NCBI GenBank assembly: GCA_013397455.1
Contig: VYZB01000035.1
Location: 325,131-389,130, forward strand
Source of the DNA: Crotophaga sulcirostris
Taxonomy: Eukaryota > Chordata > Aves > Cuculiformes > Crotophagidae
Direction of reading: 5' to 3'
Length of the DNA: 64,000 nucleotides
Shown here: positions 47,001-59,600 of the stretch, one piece after another
How the letters are laid out: the number at the start of each line of letters is the position of its first letter
Position numbering within the stretch: position 1 is the first letter of the stretch
Translations under genes and position numbers: made by a program
Notes under the pieces: model-generated
What the model was told of the DNA's origin: nothing
Seen by the model: the letters and a program-made list of their open reading frames with translations, nothing else
Databases searched by the model: none

Positions 47001-50000
47001 GTCATGGCCAATTTACGTCCATAGTTTCATCCCCAGCTTGATATTTATGTTCAATCAGCACATTTCAGGTCCAATTCCACTCAGCAACTGGTTACTGTTA
47101 GGGGGCAGTGATTGGGTTCAGTTGCTCACAAGGATTTTCCAAAGTGCAGGCACAGCTATTGTGAGGAAGGAGCCTTGTTTTCAAAAGGAAAAGAGGAGTT
47201 CAAGGTTAAGGCTTAGCTCTTTAACTTACAACTGGGTGCTGCTTGGTCAGGTGGGAATTTAGGGGAGGACTATTACTAGCTGTATTCCATATTCCTATTA
47301 CTTCATGGTAGTAGGCTGAAAATTGTGTTCCTAATACAGTCTACTGTTTTTGTTTATGTTCAAATAATATTTGTGGAATAACATCCTATTTGGTTGTGAA
47401 CTCTGATTTATTTTTTGTGTAACAAATTTTCCATATCTGTAGTTTGACATCCTGGGCTCTGAGGGGTTTCCAAGCCTTTCTTTCAGTTGGATATTGTAAA
47501 GAAAAGTGAAAACAGTTCAATTAAGGATACCCTTTAAACTCAGAGGCTGACATATTCAACAAGCTCCACCTCACCTGCTTATGCTACACCCATGGGTATT
47601 GCATGCTTAAGAAAATAAAGCAGGGTTTACTATCCAGCCTAAACAGTCTAAAATACACTTCTGCCATGAGAGGTAAAGTTGCAACATTCCCACCATTGGA
47701 AATAATCAAGCATAATCAATGTGCCTTTGCTGGTAGGTGCTTGTCCAGTGTGAAGGTCTTGGTGGAAAAAAACACATTGAGTAGTACCTTAGGCAATGCA
47801 GTGAATAATATCTTAAATACACTCCCTGAGAGAATTTTTGAGTAATCTGCTATGGATTCTGGTGAAAGTGAAGCATTGCATCACTGGCTGGTATGCATTG
47901 GCATAGTTCTGACCAAAAGAGAGAGTTATGATTCAAATCCTTCAAAATATTTTCTCACGTAACTAGAACTTGATGACTTTTTCATGTGTTTTCTGTTTGT
48001 TCATTAAATGTAGGCAAGAAGAAATTAAAAAATACCTTTTGGGCAATTTGTGGCAAAAGATTTCAACATAAACTAAGAGAGAAGATATGAAAGGGAGTTG
48101 CTGAGTGGTTAGGTGCACCAGCAGAGCATCTTTTTGTTGGTATTTAGAAGAAAAAAAGCACATGAGATATGGAAGTGAGAAAAGCTGTAGGATTCAGAAC
48201 CTGGTGATTAAAAACTCTGAAGAGAAATGGAGGGAAATTCTCAGCTAAAATATTAAAGACTTGGACTGAGCTGCAGCTAGATATTAGCCTAAATGAAAAT
48301 CATAAGCTTTAGATAATTCTGACCTTTGGGAAGAAAATTGTTTCTTCTCAGTAAAATATTAAAGCTCTGTTCAAGTCTTTTAAATGCTTTCCATGACTAG
48401 GAGAAAAAAATCTGTATTTTGAACCTCCTTTGAATCTGGGAGGTTTTGAATTGTGATTTCAGTTTCAAACTTAACACTGTCAACTTTTTTCCAAATGTGA
48501 ATTGGGTTCATGGGTTTGACTTATGCTTTTATTGAAGTTCTTAGACTCAGCCTATTGCAACTGTGTGTAGCTCTGTGTCTGTGTCCGCATGTGTGTGGGT
48601 AGGTATGTGTGTTTTAAACAAGTAAATAAAACCTACAAGGTAGGGAGTGCATCTTGCAGAAAGATATCTTAACTTGGAATGCTTGTCTCTGTTTAGTACT
48701 GTTACCTGCTATTTTAGTAGTAGTGCCAGTCTGGAATATTTCTTCTGTGAAAATTAAAATTTGAGCTTTAAAATATTATTTTGTGAACCTATTTGTTTGC
48801 ATTTACTGTCATGTTTTCTCCTTTATGAAAAAAAGCTTGACCTAAGAGATATGAGTATATATTGTACTTTTGTTCTTTTACTGAAGATAGGAGATAAAAG
48901 TTTGCAGAGAATTCAGGCCTTTATCATATGAAATGGAAAAGATACTGTCAGGATTAAAGCAGTAAAATAAACAGAAATGCTTGCTTCTCTTTCCCTTCAT
49001 CTGTTTTGGAATTCTTCTAAGTCATATAGTCTTAGTCAAAACTCGTATCAGGGTCTTTTTTTATTATTTATTTTTTCTTTTGAGGAGTCTGTAATTACTT
49101 TTCAAATACTGCACTCCTGAATCCTTCTCTAAGACAAGCACACCTTCTCCTCTGTAGTTCTTGAGAGAGTTGAGCCTTCTTCCTCTTCTCACATGTATTA
49201 TTTATGTGAGTACGCAGGAAAGCTGAGAGGAATAAATTGGCAGATCCGCCACTGTATACCATTCAGCAGAAAGGTTAGGGTGCACAACACCACAAGAAGT
49301 GCACCATAACTTTCAAGATTTCATTGGCACATCGGAATATTTTACCTTTTTATGAGCTTCTGCTAACATACCTGGAAATTAACCACAACAACAAAGACTT
49401 TTAAGACTTCTTTCACTGCAATAAATGAACCAAAACAATAGTAATAATTCAGAGCACACAAGATCTTCATTTACTACTTTTAAGTAAGAAATGGATCTAG
49501 TAAAGAAAATGCAAAGGTAGACTGTGTTTCAAATAAGATGTTTTGTGCAGATTATTCATATCTTACATCTTCTCTAGGTAGAATTTTCTCTCTGTCTAAC
49601 CACTATGTAGAAAGGGGAGAGGAATAGCTATTTTGAGAGTTTTGCCTACACCTGTTCACTAGGTGACAGGAATGGTGGGAACAGTAGATTTCTGTGAATG
49701 TAAGCCACCAGTAAGTTGCTAGGTTTTTGCAGAGAAAGAGGAAAGTATTAGTATAATATCTTTCCTGGGATGTTCCCTGAGTGGAAGAGCACCATAACAT
49801 CTGCTGGAATAGGCACACCCGCAGGGTTAAAGAACTACTTAAGAAACACATTCAACCCTAGCATTCCCAAAAAACCTCCTTGACCTCATCTAACTCTAGA
49901 AAACTGCAGTTCAAGCCTACAACTCAGTGCAATATGCAACATGGCAGAACAAACCGTGTATCTGAGGTGAACTACCAACCTGAAGGTGCAGTAGTTTGGT

Positions 50001-53000
50001 ACCCTTGAGTAAGGGCACAGAGTGGCTATTATGTGAAAGAAACATCGTAAAAATCTAAAAGTCATTGAAAATGTAAAATTCTAATGAATATATAATTGCA
50101 TAAGAAGAAGTACAAAATATGAATGTTGTTTCTAAAAGGAATTAAGAGCAAGCACATATGCTATGGGAGCCATAGTTCTTTACAAGTGTTTATGGTCTCT
50201 TTCACCATGTTTTTATTCTTAACTATTACGAATAAGAGAACAATGCAACACTGACATTTTATGAAAGAGAGAGAAGGCTGAACACTTAAAAACAGAAAGT
50301 TAGAAGATATATGAGGAATCTTCTCCTATGAGCATCTCCATGAAAGAGTTTTTCGTCTTTAATGATTACCTTCTATATTCATAGTCTCCTTCAGAGCTTT
50401 GCATGCCATTTAATTCAAGATCACTTCTGCTAGACTGTTGTTTGCTGATAATCCTTTACTACTATTCATATACCAATGTTGTAGTAATAGCCTATCAATC
50501 TCTATCAACATGAAGGCTGCATTTTTCTTATGTGCTTTACAAACATATATAAAAGGTAAATACACAGAAATACGTGATTTTGTCTCTTGGTTTAAAACAA
50601 AAGGAACACTGAAGAAATTGTTTTATATTTAATTATAGTTTTTAAGATATGAGCTTCCCATATTTTTCTTTAGAGTTTTTTTAAATCTTTTCAAGTCATA
50701 AATTAGACAGGACAAAACCTTAGAATATCCTTTCTGCAATGGCAGGTAAATAGAACTGCACAGTATATTTTAGTTATGTTTTTATTCTATAGTCTACATT
50801 TCCTCCTGAATCCGAGCACAATGTAAAACTAGGGAATGGAAACTCATGGTATTACCCTGTATTTCTCACTCTAAACAAACTGAGTTTCTAGATTACTGAA
50901 AGCAGACAACTAAGATGGAGAAAAGATTAAATTATGGTATGTCTTACTGCTGTGTCTAAAGCTATTTGTGATCAAACGAACTAAAAAGTCAAGTTACAAT
51001 TCATATTCCCTGTTTACACCACACAGTTCTTGTTTACTGATTTAATGAGTCTGTAAAACTTAAATTTAAAGAGTTGTCATTAATTTAAAATCAAATGTTG
51101 GTCTAGGATTTCTTTGCAAGCTGCTGATGTAAAGGATGTAAGATTGTGCACTATTTTTTTCTATTGATTTTACACCTTTGCTGCTTGCAAAGTCTTTTTT
51201 CCTCTGCATAGTCAGTTATTCAGTTGACTTTGTCTATTACCAGTTTGCTATTACTTTTGCTGTAAGTTCTAGGTGGATACAGGAGAAAGATTTGTTAACC
51301 AGGGCAAGTAGATCTCAGGATTTAGCAGGGCATTCCAGGTCACTGTTATGTGACATGTTCTGATCACTACAATTACAATTGCCCTTACCTGAAAAAAACT
51401 TTTCTAACTGCAGGTATTTTCTCATTTTTACACTGGATGAGAAAAACTTATGATTTTCCATCGTACCTGTGGAGAGAGAAAAATCTACATGAGAGGAGAA
51501 AGGGCAGAGAAAGGACAAAAAAAAGAGACAGTGGAGCATGTTTCTTCTCAGTTACTACGCACTGAAAGACTCATCTTCCCTAGTGTCTACACATCAACTG
51601 GTTATCCAAATTACCATTTTAAGCCAATGTAAAAAAAAAGGCACCTCTGGAGTATGATTTCTTCGCCCTACGTTAAACAGGACACAGACCTATACATATG
51701 TAAAGGAACCAAATTTATTTATCTCTACAAGGGACTATTTCTTTTGATTGTAAATGGATTCCAGACATCTTGCATAACTTGGCTTTACTAGTCCAAAAAT
51801 TATTACATTTTAGATGTATAAAAATAGGTGAGATAGATCCCACCCTAAGTGCTTAGATAAGAGTGATGTCAAAGCAAACCTACACCTTTAAGTCCCAGTA
51901 ACTATGCTGAGTGAATGCACTCTGTGTGACACTAAGGGATTCAACTGGTGGCAATACATAACTATTTATAAAGCCAGTCAGCTCACTCTCCTTTGATAGT
52001 TACTGGAATTATATTTGAGTTAATGGGCTCTAAGATACAATTAATCTCATCTATGAGTAATCAACTAATATAGGTTATATAGATCACAGCTTAAAAGTGC
52101 ATGTTTGCCTCCACCAGCTGTAAAATGGGATTCTACAACATAGCAGTGAAGGAGGAGCCTAGCGCTGGCATGAGAACCCCAGGTTTGTAAATGCCCAAAG
52201 CTATACCGTATGGTCAAGCATTAAATAGCCTAGAAAAGTTATTTATTCTGCTGTCTTCTGCTGTCTTCACCCTTATTGATTCATTTAAGCTAAGTTATAC
52301 TTTCTCATAATTAATTGGGCTAAAAGCATGCTCACAGACCCTTGTAGTTGCTCAACTGACAGGAGGCAGCTTGTTAAGTCGCCGCAATTCAATTGTGTTT
52401 GATCGTACTGTTATAACCTGAAGCTTTGACTTTCCTCTGCTGTGGGTTTAAATCACAAATAACTTCCCTGAAGACATTAGATTTATTTCACGGAGTAAAA
52501 TCAACATGAGAAGAGAATCTGGGCCTCAGGCCACCCAGTTTATACAACAATAAAAGGAAGATGGGGAATTTATGGGTGACATCAGCAAAGAGGGTCATAA
52601 AACCAAACTTATAGCTTGAAATAGCTATACTAATTAAGAAAGTGGATTGCAGAAGTTGGAGATTTTAATGTAGATAACCACACACAGTACAAAACCATAA
52701 AGAGTGAATTTTGATTTTACTAGAAAATCCACTGTTGAAAAACACCTAAAAGCCACATGAGTTTTGAATCATGAGTGGTTTAACTTAATCAGAGGCTTAG
52801 ACATATCTTCTTGCACAATGGAAACATACCGCTTAGACAAATCACTGAAGTGAATATGAAGCCTTTAGATGCCTAAAGTATCTCCTGTCACTTTGGAGGT
52901 ATCTGAGATAAGAAAATAATTTGATTATTCAGTTAAATACATTAAAAGGCAGAAGCAAACCCAACACACCATACTGTTCAACATTACAAAACAATTATTC

Positions 53001-56000
53001 TATTCAGTCAGTGCTTTAAAAACAAACCCATTTCAGAACAGCTGGAAGCCTGTAAGTGACATTTATAACAACTGCAAGCAGTAGTTAACATAATGTAGTA
53101 AAAGAAAAGATTGAGTCTTTTGCTCTCTTTTTTCCATATATTGTACTTTTAAATTTATATTTGGGTTATGATTTTCATGTAATATCTTGCCTATTCTTTT
53201 GTCTCCCCGAAAAGTTCTAATTAGCAGTTCTCACTGGCTTTGGTGCATCTGTCACTAGATTCCTCCTAATGTGTTTTAACATGCCCAAAGGCTGGTCCAG
53301 AGTGCTTTTATACCAGTAAGTGCTTTTTGTGTGTTTGTTTCCTTACAATTCAGATACGTACCTATAAGCACAGATTTCTCTACCAAAATGAATTGTGCCT
53401 GATATGCTGGTATAAGGGTGCTCATAGCTGATTAACTACTTCTACATGTACTTGTAAATACAAAAGAATTATTATGCGTTTGTTTGTTTTTTTTTTAATT
53501 CTTGACAAGTGATCTCTCATGCGTTTGTGTTACTTAGGATAGATGTCAGCAAAAAGAAAGGTAAGCCACACCGAAGAGATATCCCCTGATGACTCATGCC
53601 TGAAAAAAAGGAAAAGCATCTGGGAGCAGAATGTATAATAAATGCTTGATTTGAAAGCCTCTAGCCTGTTCTTGTTATCTCAGTGAAGATGAATCATTAG
53701 ACTGACTAATACCAAAGCAGATCGGTTCAGACTCGGATTCCCAAAACCAGAAATGACCCACTGAACTGGATTTATTGTTCTAATCACCGAGACATGGTGC
53801 TGACTATGAATGCTCCTGTTAGCAGTCTGGTTATATGAATGAATATTTCACTTAAATGACCAGCCAGAAGCTACAAAGTGAGACCAATGAATGAAAATCA
53901 TTCATTGATGAAAGCCCTAAATACATCATAGTGGGTAATCAGTCACCTTATATATCTTTAGGCAATAAAATTAGTGGGTGAAGAGTTAGAACCCATATTT
54001 ACTTAGGTATTTAATGAACTTAAGAAATGGAGAAAAAAGGCTGAAGCTACTCTGCTGCACAGCAACAGCCTCTGAGCCAAGTCCACAGCCGGATTCATCA
54101 TTTACAGAACGAGTCCTGGAAATGCCTTGCCAGGTCTGGGGAAAACTGAGGTAATGATACATACCTTATAATGCGCCTCAGGTTATATATACCTGCCATG
54201 TGGGTATGCTGCAGACTTCATCCATCTCATCTGCTGTTACTAGGGCTTTTATGCAACTGATACCAGATGATTATAAGGTGCTAGGATTTGTCCTAGGGAA
54301 ACCTTGTGCTACTTATTGCTGAAACGTAGGCTGCTCCATGGCTGCCTGCACAAGCAATGTTGACACAAGCTATCGGGTCTTGAGGGTAATAAGTACAGAA
54401 GTGCAGGGAGACCAGACACCTAAATTAGACACTTTATCTGATTCCCTAGTTCTGGGCAATGTGAATCTCCACCACCATGCCCATGTTGTCTGATTCTCAG
54501 CACTACAGAGCTCTGGAATGAAATCGTTCAATAGTTACAAACATGATTTTTAGCTGTTGTACACATAGTATCTGGGGTTTTTTAAAACCTCATATTTGAA
54601 GGGGGTGGGAGTGAGGGTATATTTGTTTGGGTTTTTTTTCACATTCCGCTTATTTGATCCAGACCCTCAAAGAGGCACACCAGATTTATGATTTCAAGAC
54701 AGCAGGAAAGCAATATGGGCAGCCCTAAAGCACCTTGCCTTAGTACTTTTATTCCTCTCAGATCCACTTAGATTTCTGCCCGTAATTCAGCTCAGGTGAG
54801 CAAGAATTGGTATGAGTTTATAGTTCTCCATCCCCATGCTATATGCAAGAGTTTTCAGAGGAAAAGACAGACAGTGACAGCACATTGGAGAGATCACTAA
54901 GAAGAAGCTTTGAGAAATCTTTATCCTTAAGTAGATTAGTACAAGCCTAATGCACTATTAAAAGATATTCTGAAATCTTAGTGGATTCTTATTTCTCATG
55001 TTGCCAAACCAAGGTATTTAATTGTTGTGATTTCCCTCTTGTACAATTTTATTTTGCTGCAGGATCTGGTTCAATTCCCCTAGGAGTCTGGAGAAATCCA
55101 GCCAATAGCAATGCTGAAAAAAGCAGACTCATTATTATAGCTGTTAATTTGGCATAGTCTACATTTTAATACATAATTTTTTGTCATGTAGCACCAAGTA
55201 ATGTCATCCAAAGCTCTTCGACATACAGGAAGTTAGAAGTGAATTTTACAAATTTGTATCAATGCAAAACATTGTACTTCATTGACGAGATAATTCCAGT
55301 TATTTAACAGTAAAGTAAAGACAGGCATGTCCACATCTTCATATCTGCTTTTGTGGGATGGAAAGGTGCAGAGACCTTTTCTAACAGTATCTAAACAAAA
55401 AAGAGAATGAATCTATTATCTGACTTTCTGACTGTTTATTCCCTCTTGTTACCTGTGCTAGGAAGAGTGAGAATCCATATCACTTTTAATAAGCCTTTAG
55501 CAGTCAGTTTTAAGTCAGAAATAACTCAGAAGTTCTTTCCTTGTTTTTTATTTTCAAATAAATTAATATAAAAATGAAAAGAATAAAATAGTGACTGAAC
55601 TTTTTCCTCATGGATTTCAGGACAGTATTCTTTAATTATTTTTTTTCTCAGTTTAATAATTATTGTTTGGAACTTATTTCTCCCCTCCTTTCATATACCT
55701 GAGAGAGAAAATTACAGAAACTGCTACTAGTTCAGATTTTACTGTAGATCAAGCCTTGTCTGAGATTATTCATGCAGAGCACAGCTTCAGCTTGTGACAG
55801 CTTTTGAATCTGTGTAACTCTGTTTTTATTTCAGACATTTTGGGCTGTAAATCTCTCAGATCTCACTGAACCTTATCAAAATTAGTGTTGATGTCTGTAG
55901 AACTCAGAAAATGAAGGAAAGGTCAATACCATCAATTCAGCTTCAACTGAGGTCATGCCAACATCCAAGACAGATCCTCATATGAGAGATGATGACTCAT

Positions 56001-57704
56001 GTCCTTGAAGAGACCTGCAGCGTGGTTCATTTCTTGGTTATTATAGAAAGATTATATTTAGTCATCAAGGTCTACTGCTGCCAAGGAAAGGAAAAGAGAG
56101 TTGTCTAGTTCTCAGCTTTGGGAACAAAGCTGGTTTAGTTCTCCATCAGCAGGCATCTGTATACCTGTCTGGTCACAAAGCAAGTGTTGGTTATTTAGGG
56201 ATGTGATAGATCTTACTGAACACAAAAGTATTATGCATTTTATCAAAACAGTAACATTCAGAGCCAGATAATGCTGTATACAATAAAATAACCGAGGAGC
56301 ACACAATCCCTTGCCAACACAGTTTAAAAACTGATAGATAACATACCTCCAGAGAGTGAAAAGGTGAAAGAAAAGGAAAAAAGTCAATACAACTTTTGTA
56401 TTAAATGCCTTCTTTCCCATTGTATCTTCCTTTTAGTAAAAGGTTCTGGGCAAACCTGCTGGCCCCAGAAGTTATAACCCATAGCATACAAAGCCCATCT
56501 TCCCAGAGAATAACCTATACAGGGGTCCCTTCCACAGAATGATGAGCTTGAAAGCTGTGGGAAGGAAGGAAACCTCTGAAGGAAGCTTCAGACTGTAGGA
56601 ATCAAAAGAGCTGTTCTCAAAAATGTCACTCTCTTCTGTTTCAAAGTTGCTGGTGGTTAACTGGTGTACCTATAGTCAAGTAACCTAGTTCACTATGTCC
56701 CTTTATTCCATTTATCTGTACAGATTTAAAGAAAAATCTTTTCTTTTTGTCTGAAATTGCAGGACAGAATCAGATATTTAATAGGAAAGACATATAGTTT
56801 AGTATAACAATGGAATGTATAAGAGTACTGAATGTGTGAGTTCTAATCCACAGTGAATTAATTACATTTAAAACTATGAAGAGAAAAAAATACTTCCTAT
56901 CAGAACTTCACTGGGGACAAGAAAAGTCAAATAATTTAATATATTCAAATTGTGTATAAACAAGACAACAAGGCATCTGAAGCCAGGAAAATAAGGTAAG
57001 GCATATAGATAATGAAACTGGAGACCAAGTAGCAGATACTGAGGAAACTCCATTGCTCCACTGATCATTTGATAGTTGGTATTGTAACACTTCCCAACTG
57101 TCTTTTATTCACAGTCTCAACAGGCTGATCCTAAATGGCCTTTTTACTGTTTGTGGTTTCTGATCATACTGGAGAGCTGAGGATGAGGCAGCAGTGACAG
57201 AAAACTAATTTCTTGCAGCCCAGGGACATGGAAATGTTGTGCCTGCTTATACAGGTGGCAAAGAGAAAAACCTCCTGTTTTCTTTTAACACCTACCTGTG
57301 GGCTTTTCAAAATGGGTAAATATTGCCTAAAATCTGTATCATCTCCTTTTTTGTTGCAGTCTAATGTTATGAAACTCTGACATTACTTTGAGTAGGAATC
57401 ATCAGCTGCAGCTGTCTGACAGTGAGTGTTCTAAAGCAAAGCTAATCAGCTTAAGGTGATCATCTGGATAGGTGAGATGAGTCATCCACTGGAGGTGGCA
57501 GCCACTCCTCAGTCCCACCAAAAGAGCCTAAACAACTAGCTTAGTTTAGAAACTTAGCAATTAGTCAGCCAAAGATAGGTGAGATGAATCTTAACTTCTG
57601 CACATAAAATTATCTATCTAGTATGAAGTTATCCTTAGTCACAGAGTGCCTTAAGATGATAGGTGCCAGCTGGTACCTTTCACTAGAGTAGTTGTGAGAG
57701 TGGT
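44009..57704. other. Transposon-poor non-coding stretch, 13.7 kb
   Basis: I recognise no CR1, LTR or gene here, although elsewhere in the window one transposon piece occurs on average every 5-6 kb. Content is AT-rich unique-looking DNA with short chance frames (103 codons or fewer). Notable small features are a GT-rich patch at 48565-48615 (gtgtgtg-type) and a perfect hairpin at 53885-53907. Old, diverged repeats would escape reading by eye. Confidence 0.5.
53885..53907. repeat. Perfect 10-bp inverted repeat with 3-nt loop
   Basis: caatgaatga, aaa, tcattcattg: arms are exactly complementary. It has no U-run after it and no gene before it, so it is not read as a terminator. Function unknown. 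Confidence 0.7.
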
Positions 57705-57760
57705 TCAGAGCTGCACCAGGAGAAGTTTAGAGTGGAAATCAGGATGTATTTCTTTACTGA
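57705..57760 (+). mobile_element. Small CR1 scrap, plus strand
   Basis: About 55 bases (cagagctgcaccaggagaag to ttctttactga) match the CR1 block seen at about 16570-16625 and 21778-21835 (gttgcaccagg ... attacttcact), which encodes the LHQ-x-F-R-x-(D/E)-I-R part of ORF2. It directly abuts a CR1 fragment of opposite orientation. Confidence 0.65.
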
Positions 57761-57762
57761 GG

Positions 57763-58112
57763 CTCCATTCTTCTCCTCACCCCTGTCTTCCAGCTCAGGG
57801 GGCTGGGTACCCTGAGAACAACTGCTTTTAATATTAAAGTCTGAGGAAAAGAAGGCATTAAGTACCTCAGGATTTTCCTCATTCCTTTTATTTTCTTTTA
57901 TGCCAGTAGCCAGATTGAGTTCTAGTTGGGCTTTGGCCCTCCTAACTTTCTTCCTGCATAACCTCATGACATCATTGTAGTCCACCTGAACTGCCTGTCC
58001 CTTTGGAAAAAGGTCAAAAAACTCCTTTTTCCTGAGTTCCAGCCAAAGCCCTCTGTTTAGCCAGGCCAGTGTACTTGCCAGCCAGCTTGTCTTACAGCAT
58101 ATGGGGACACAT
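57763..58112 (-). mobile_element. CR1 LINE fragment, linker upstream of RT, minus strand
   Basis: The minus-strand frame reads KKVRRAKAQLELNLATGIKE at about 57955-57895, then NEENPEVLNAFFSSDFNIKS. This is the CR1 ORF2 linker just before the RT domain, with a deletion joining the two halves. Further 5' (to about 58112) the plus strand carries ggaaaaaggtcaaaaaactc, then gttccagccaaagccctctg and tttagccaggcc, also seen in CR1 upstream regions. Both ends are truncated. The 5' limit is approximate. Confidence 0.85.
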
Positions 58113-59520
58113 GAAGAGGTTCATACACACGCTATTAGCAATAAAGACTGATGTTCTTTCTATTGGTACTTCATAAATTTTTCTGTCTGTTCTTCACCAA
58201 GAATCTGTCCATGTGATTTCTTCTTCACATATTTAAAAATCTGCTATGCATGCATGCGAGTCAGGAGAAAGCTGCCTTTTATTTTTTATGTTCTCATATA
58301 TAATGCACTGTTCATCTGTGTATCAGTATTGCAGTGCTATCACTCCGAGATTAAGGTTAAGAAGAGTTTATTTTTAAAACAAAGAGAAGCATTGTTATTG
58401 ATTTCCAGAAAGTAGTAATTTCTGCTGAGATATTGGGCAGCAGGTAGAAGAAAATAAGGCCAAAGTTTCTGTGAATACTGAAAGCATCTCTGTGGGAAAG
58501 GGTAAGAACAAACAGTGGAGTGGAGCTGAACTGTCTGCTTAAAGATACCTGTTATTTCTTTCTACATTCATTTGTGGAACTACATAGTCCTACTCCATAT
58601 CCAGAAAAAACTTTTTCATTACAGCTCAAAGTAGTTTAATGCAATTGAGGGTGTTTTCTTTTACGGTGTTTTATAACAGCCTCCTGCATTTTGAAACTCT
58701 GGAAAAAATATTAGAGTAGGAATAGTCAAATGTGCTTATATGTTAAGAAGCTTTATATGTAGTATAGCTTTGTCATTTCCATCAGTTTCCTAAAGTAAAA
58801 TACCACCTGCATTAGCTACCAGGTAGAGCTACAGGTAAAATCTATTTTCAAATATCAGTTTGATGATCTTTGTAAGTTACCAAGGTCATCAAGTCCAGAC
58901 CTGATGTTAGAAAAAGCGAACTTGGAGATAAACAGAGATCCTACCATTCTGGAATTATATTGGAGCTCTTTGATTCTATTACATGCATCACAGACTCCCT
59001 GGTGTAGCCCTGAAGAAATCTGTTCTGAAATGAGCCTCAAGGACCATGAAGAGATTGATCATTTATATAAAATAATGTTCTTTTTCTGGTTTATTCTGTT
59101 TGTGCAGCCACTGGAAAAACATTTCCTTTCCTGACAAAAGCATTGTTCACCATCTGACGGGTCCTATGAAGCTAAGAGAAATATTTTATTTTGCACCAGT
59201 AAATAGAATTCTTATTAAATACTTTGCCATTATGTTAAGCAACATTCTGCTTGCGTCTTAGCTTCTTCTTTTTTTTTTCTTGCAAAGACATATTAATTGT
59301 ACCTTCTAAGATTTGTAAAACTCTGATTCATTTCAAGTCTACTGAACAGAGTTTGACCACTTAAGTTTATCAAAAATAAAGGAAAATTGTGGAGTCAGCT
59401 CTGTGGCCTGTAACTCCTATTCCTCCCAGTGTTCCTTTGATTTGCCAACAAAATAGGCAATACCATTATTCTCATTCTTCTGACACTAATTCACAGTTTA
59501 GGTTTATACCTAACTTTTGC

Positions 59521-59600
59521 CATTTAGAGCATTAGACTACAGGTCAGGCTGAGGGTTTTTGGAGTCCTAAGTACCTTGCTTATCTCAGCCTCTGAATAGA
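59521..59600 (+). repeat. Possible tRNA-derived (MIR-like) SINE relic
   Basis: tttagagcattagactacag (59523-59542) resembles the D-arm and anticodon arm of a tRNA. ggtttttggagtcc follows (about 59554-59567) as a B-box-like run (ggttcgagtcc with extra bases). Then accttgcttatctcagcctctg resembles the core of MIR-type SINEs (cctt..., cttaacctctctg, cctcag). No cloverleaf closes and the acceptor stem is absent, so it is not a functional tRNA. Low certainty. Confidence 0.3.

Noticed and set aside
58855..59134. Overlapping frames on both strands and a gatgatctttg / atcaagtcc wording like a CR1 3' end
   Set aside because: The CR1-like words are short and not in CR1 order; the frames show no motif.
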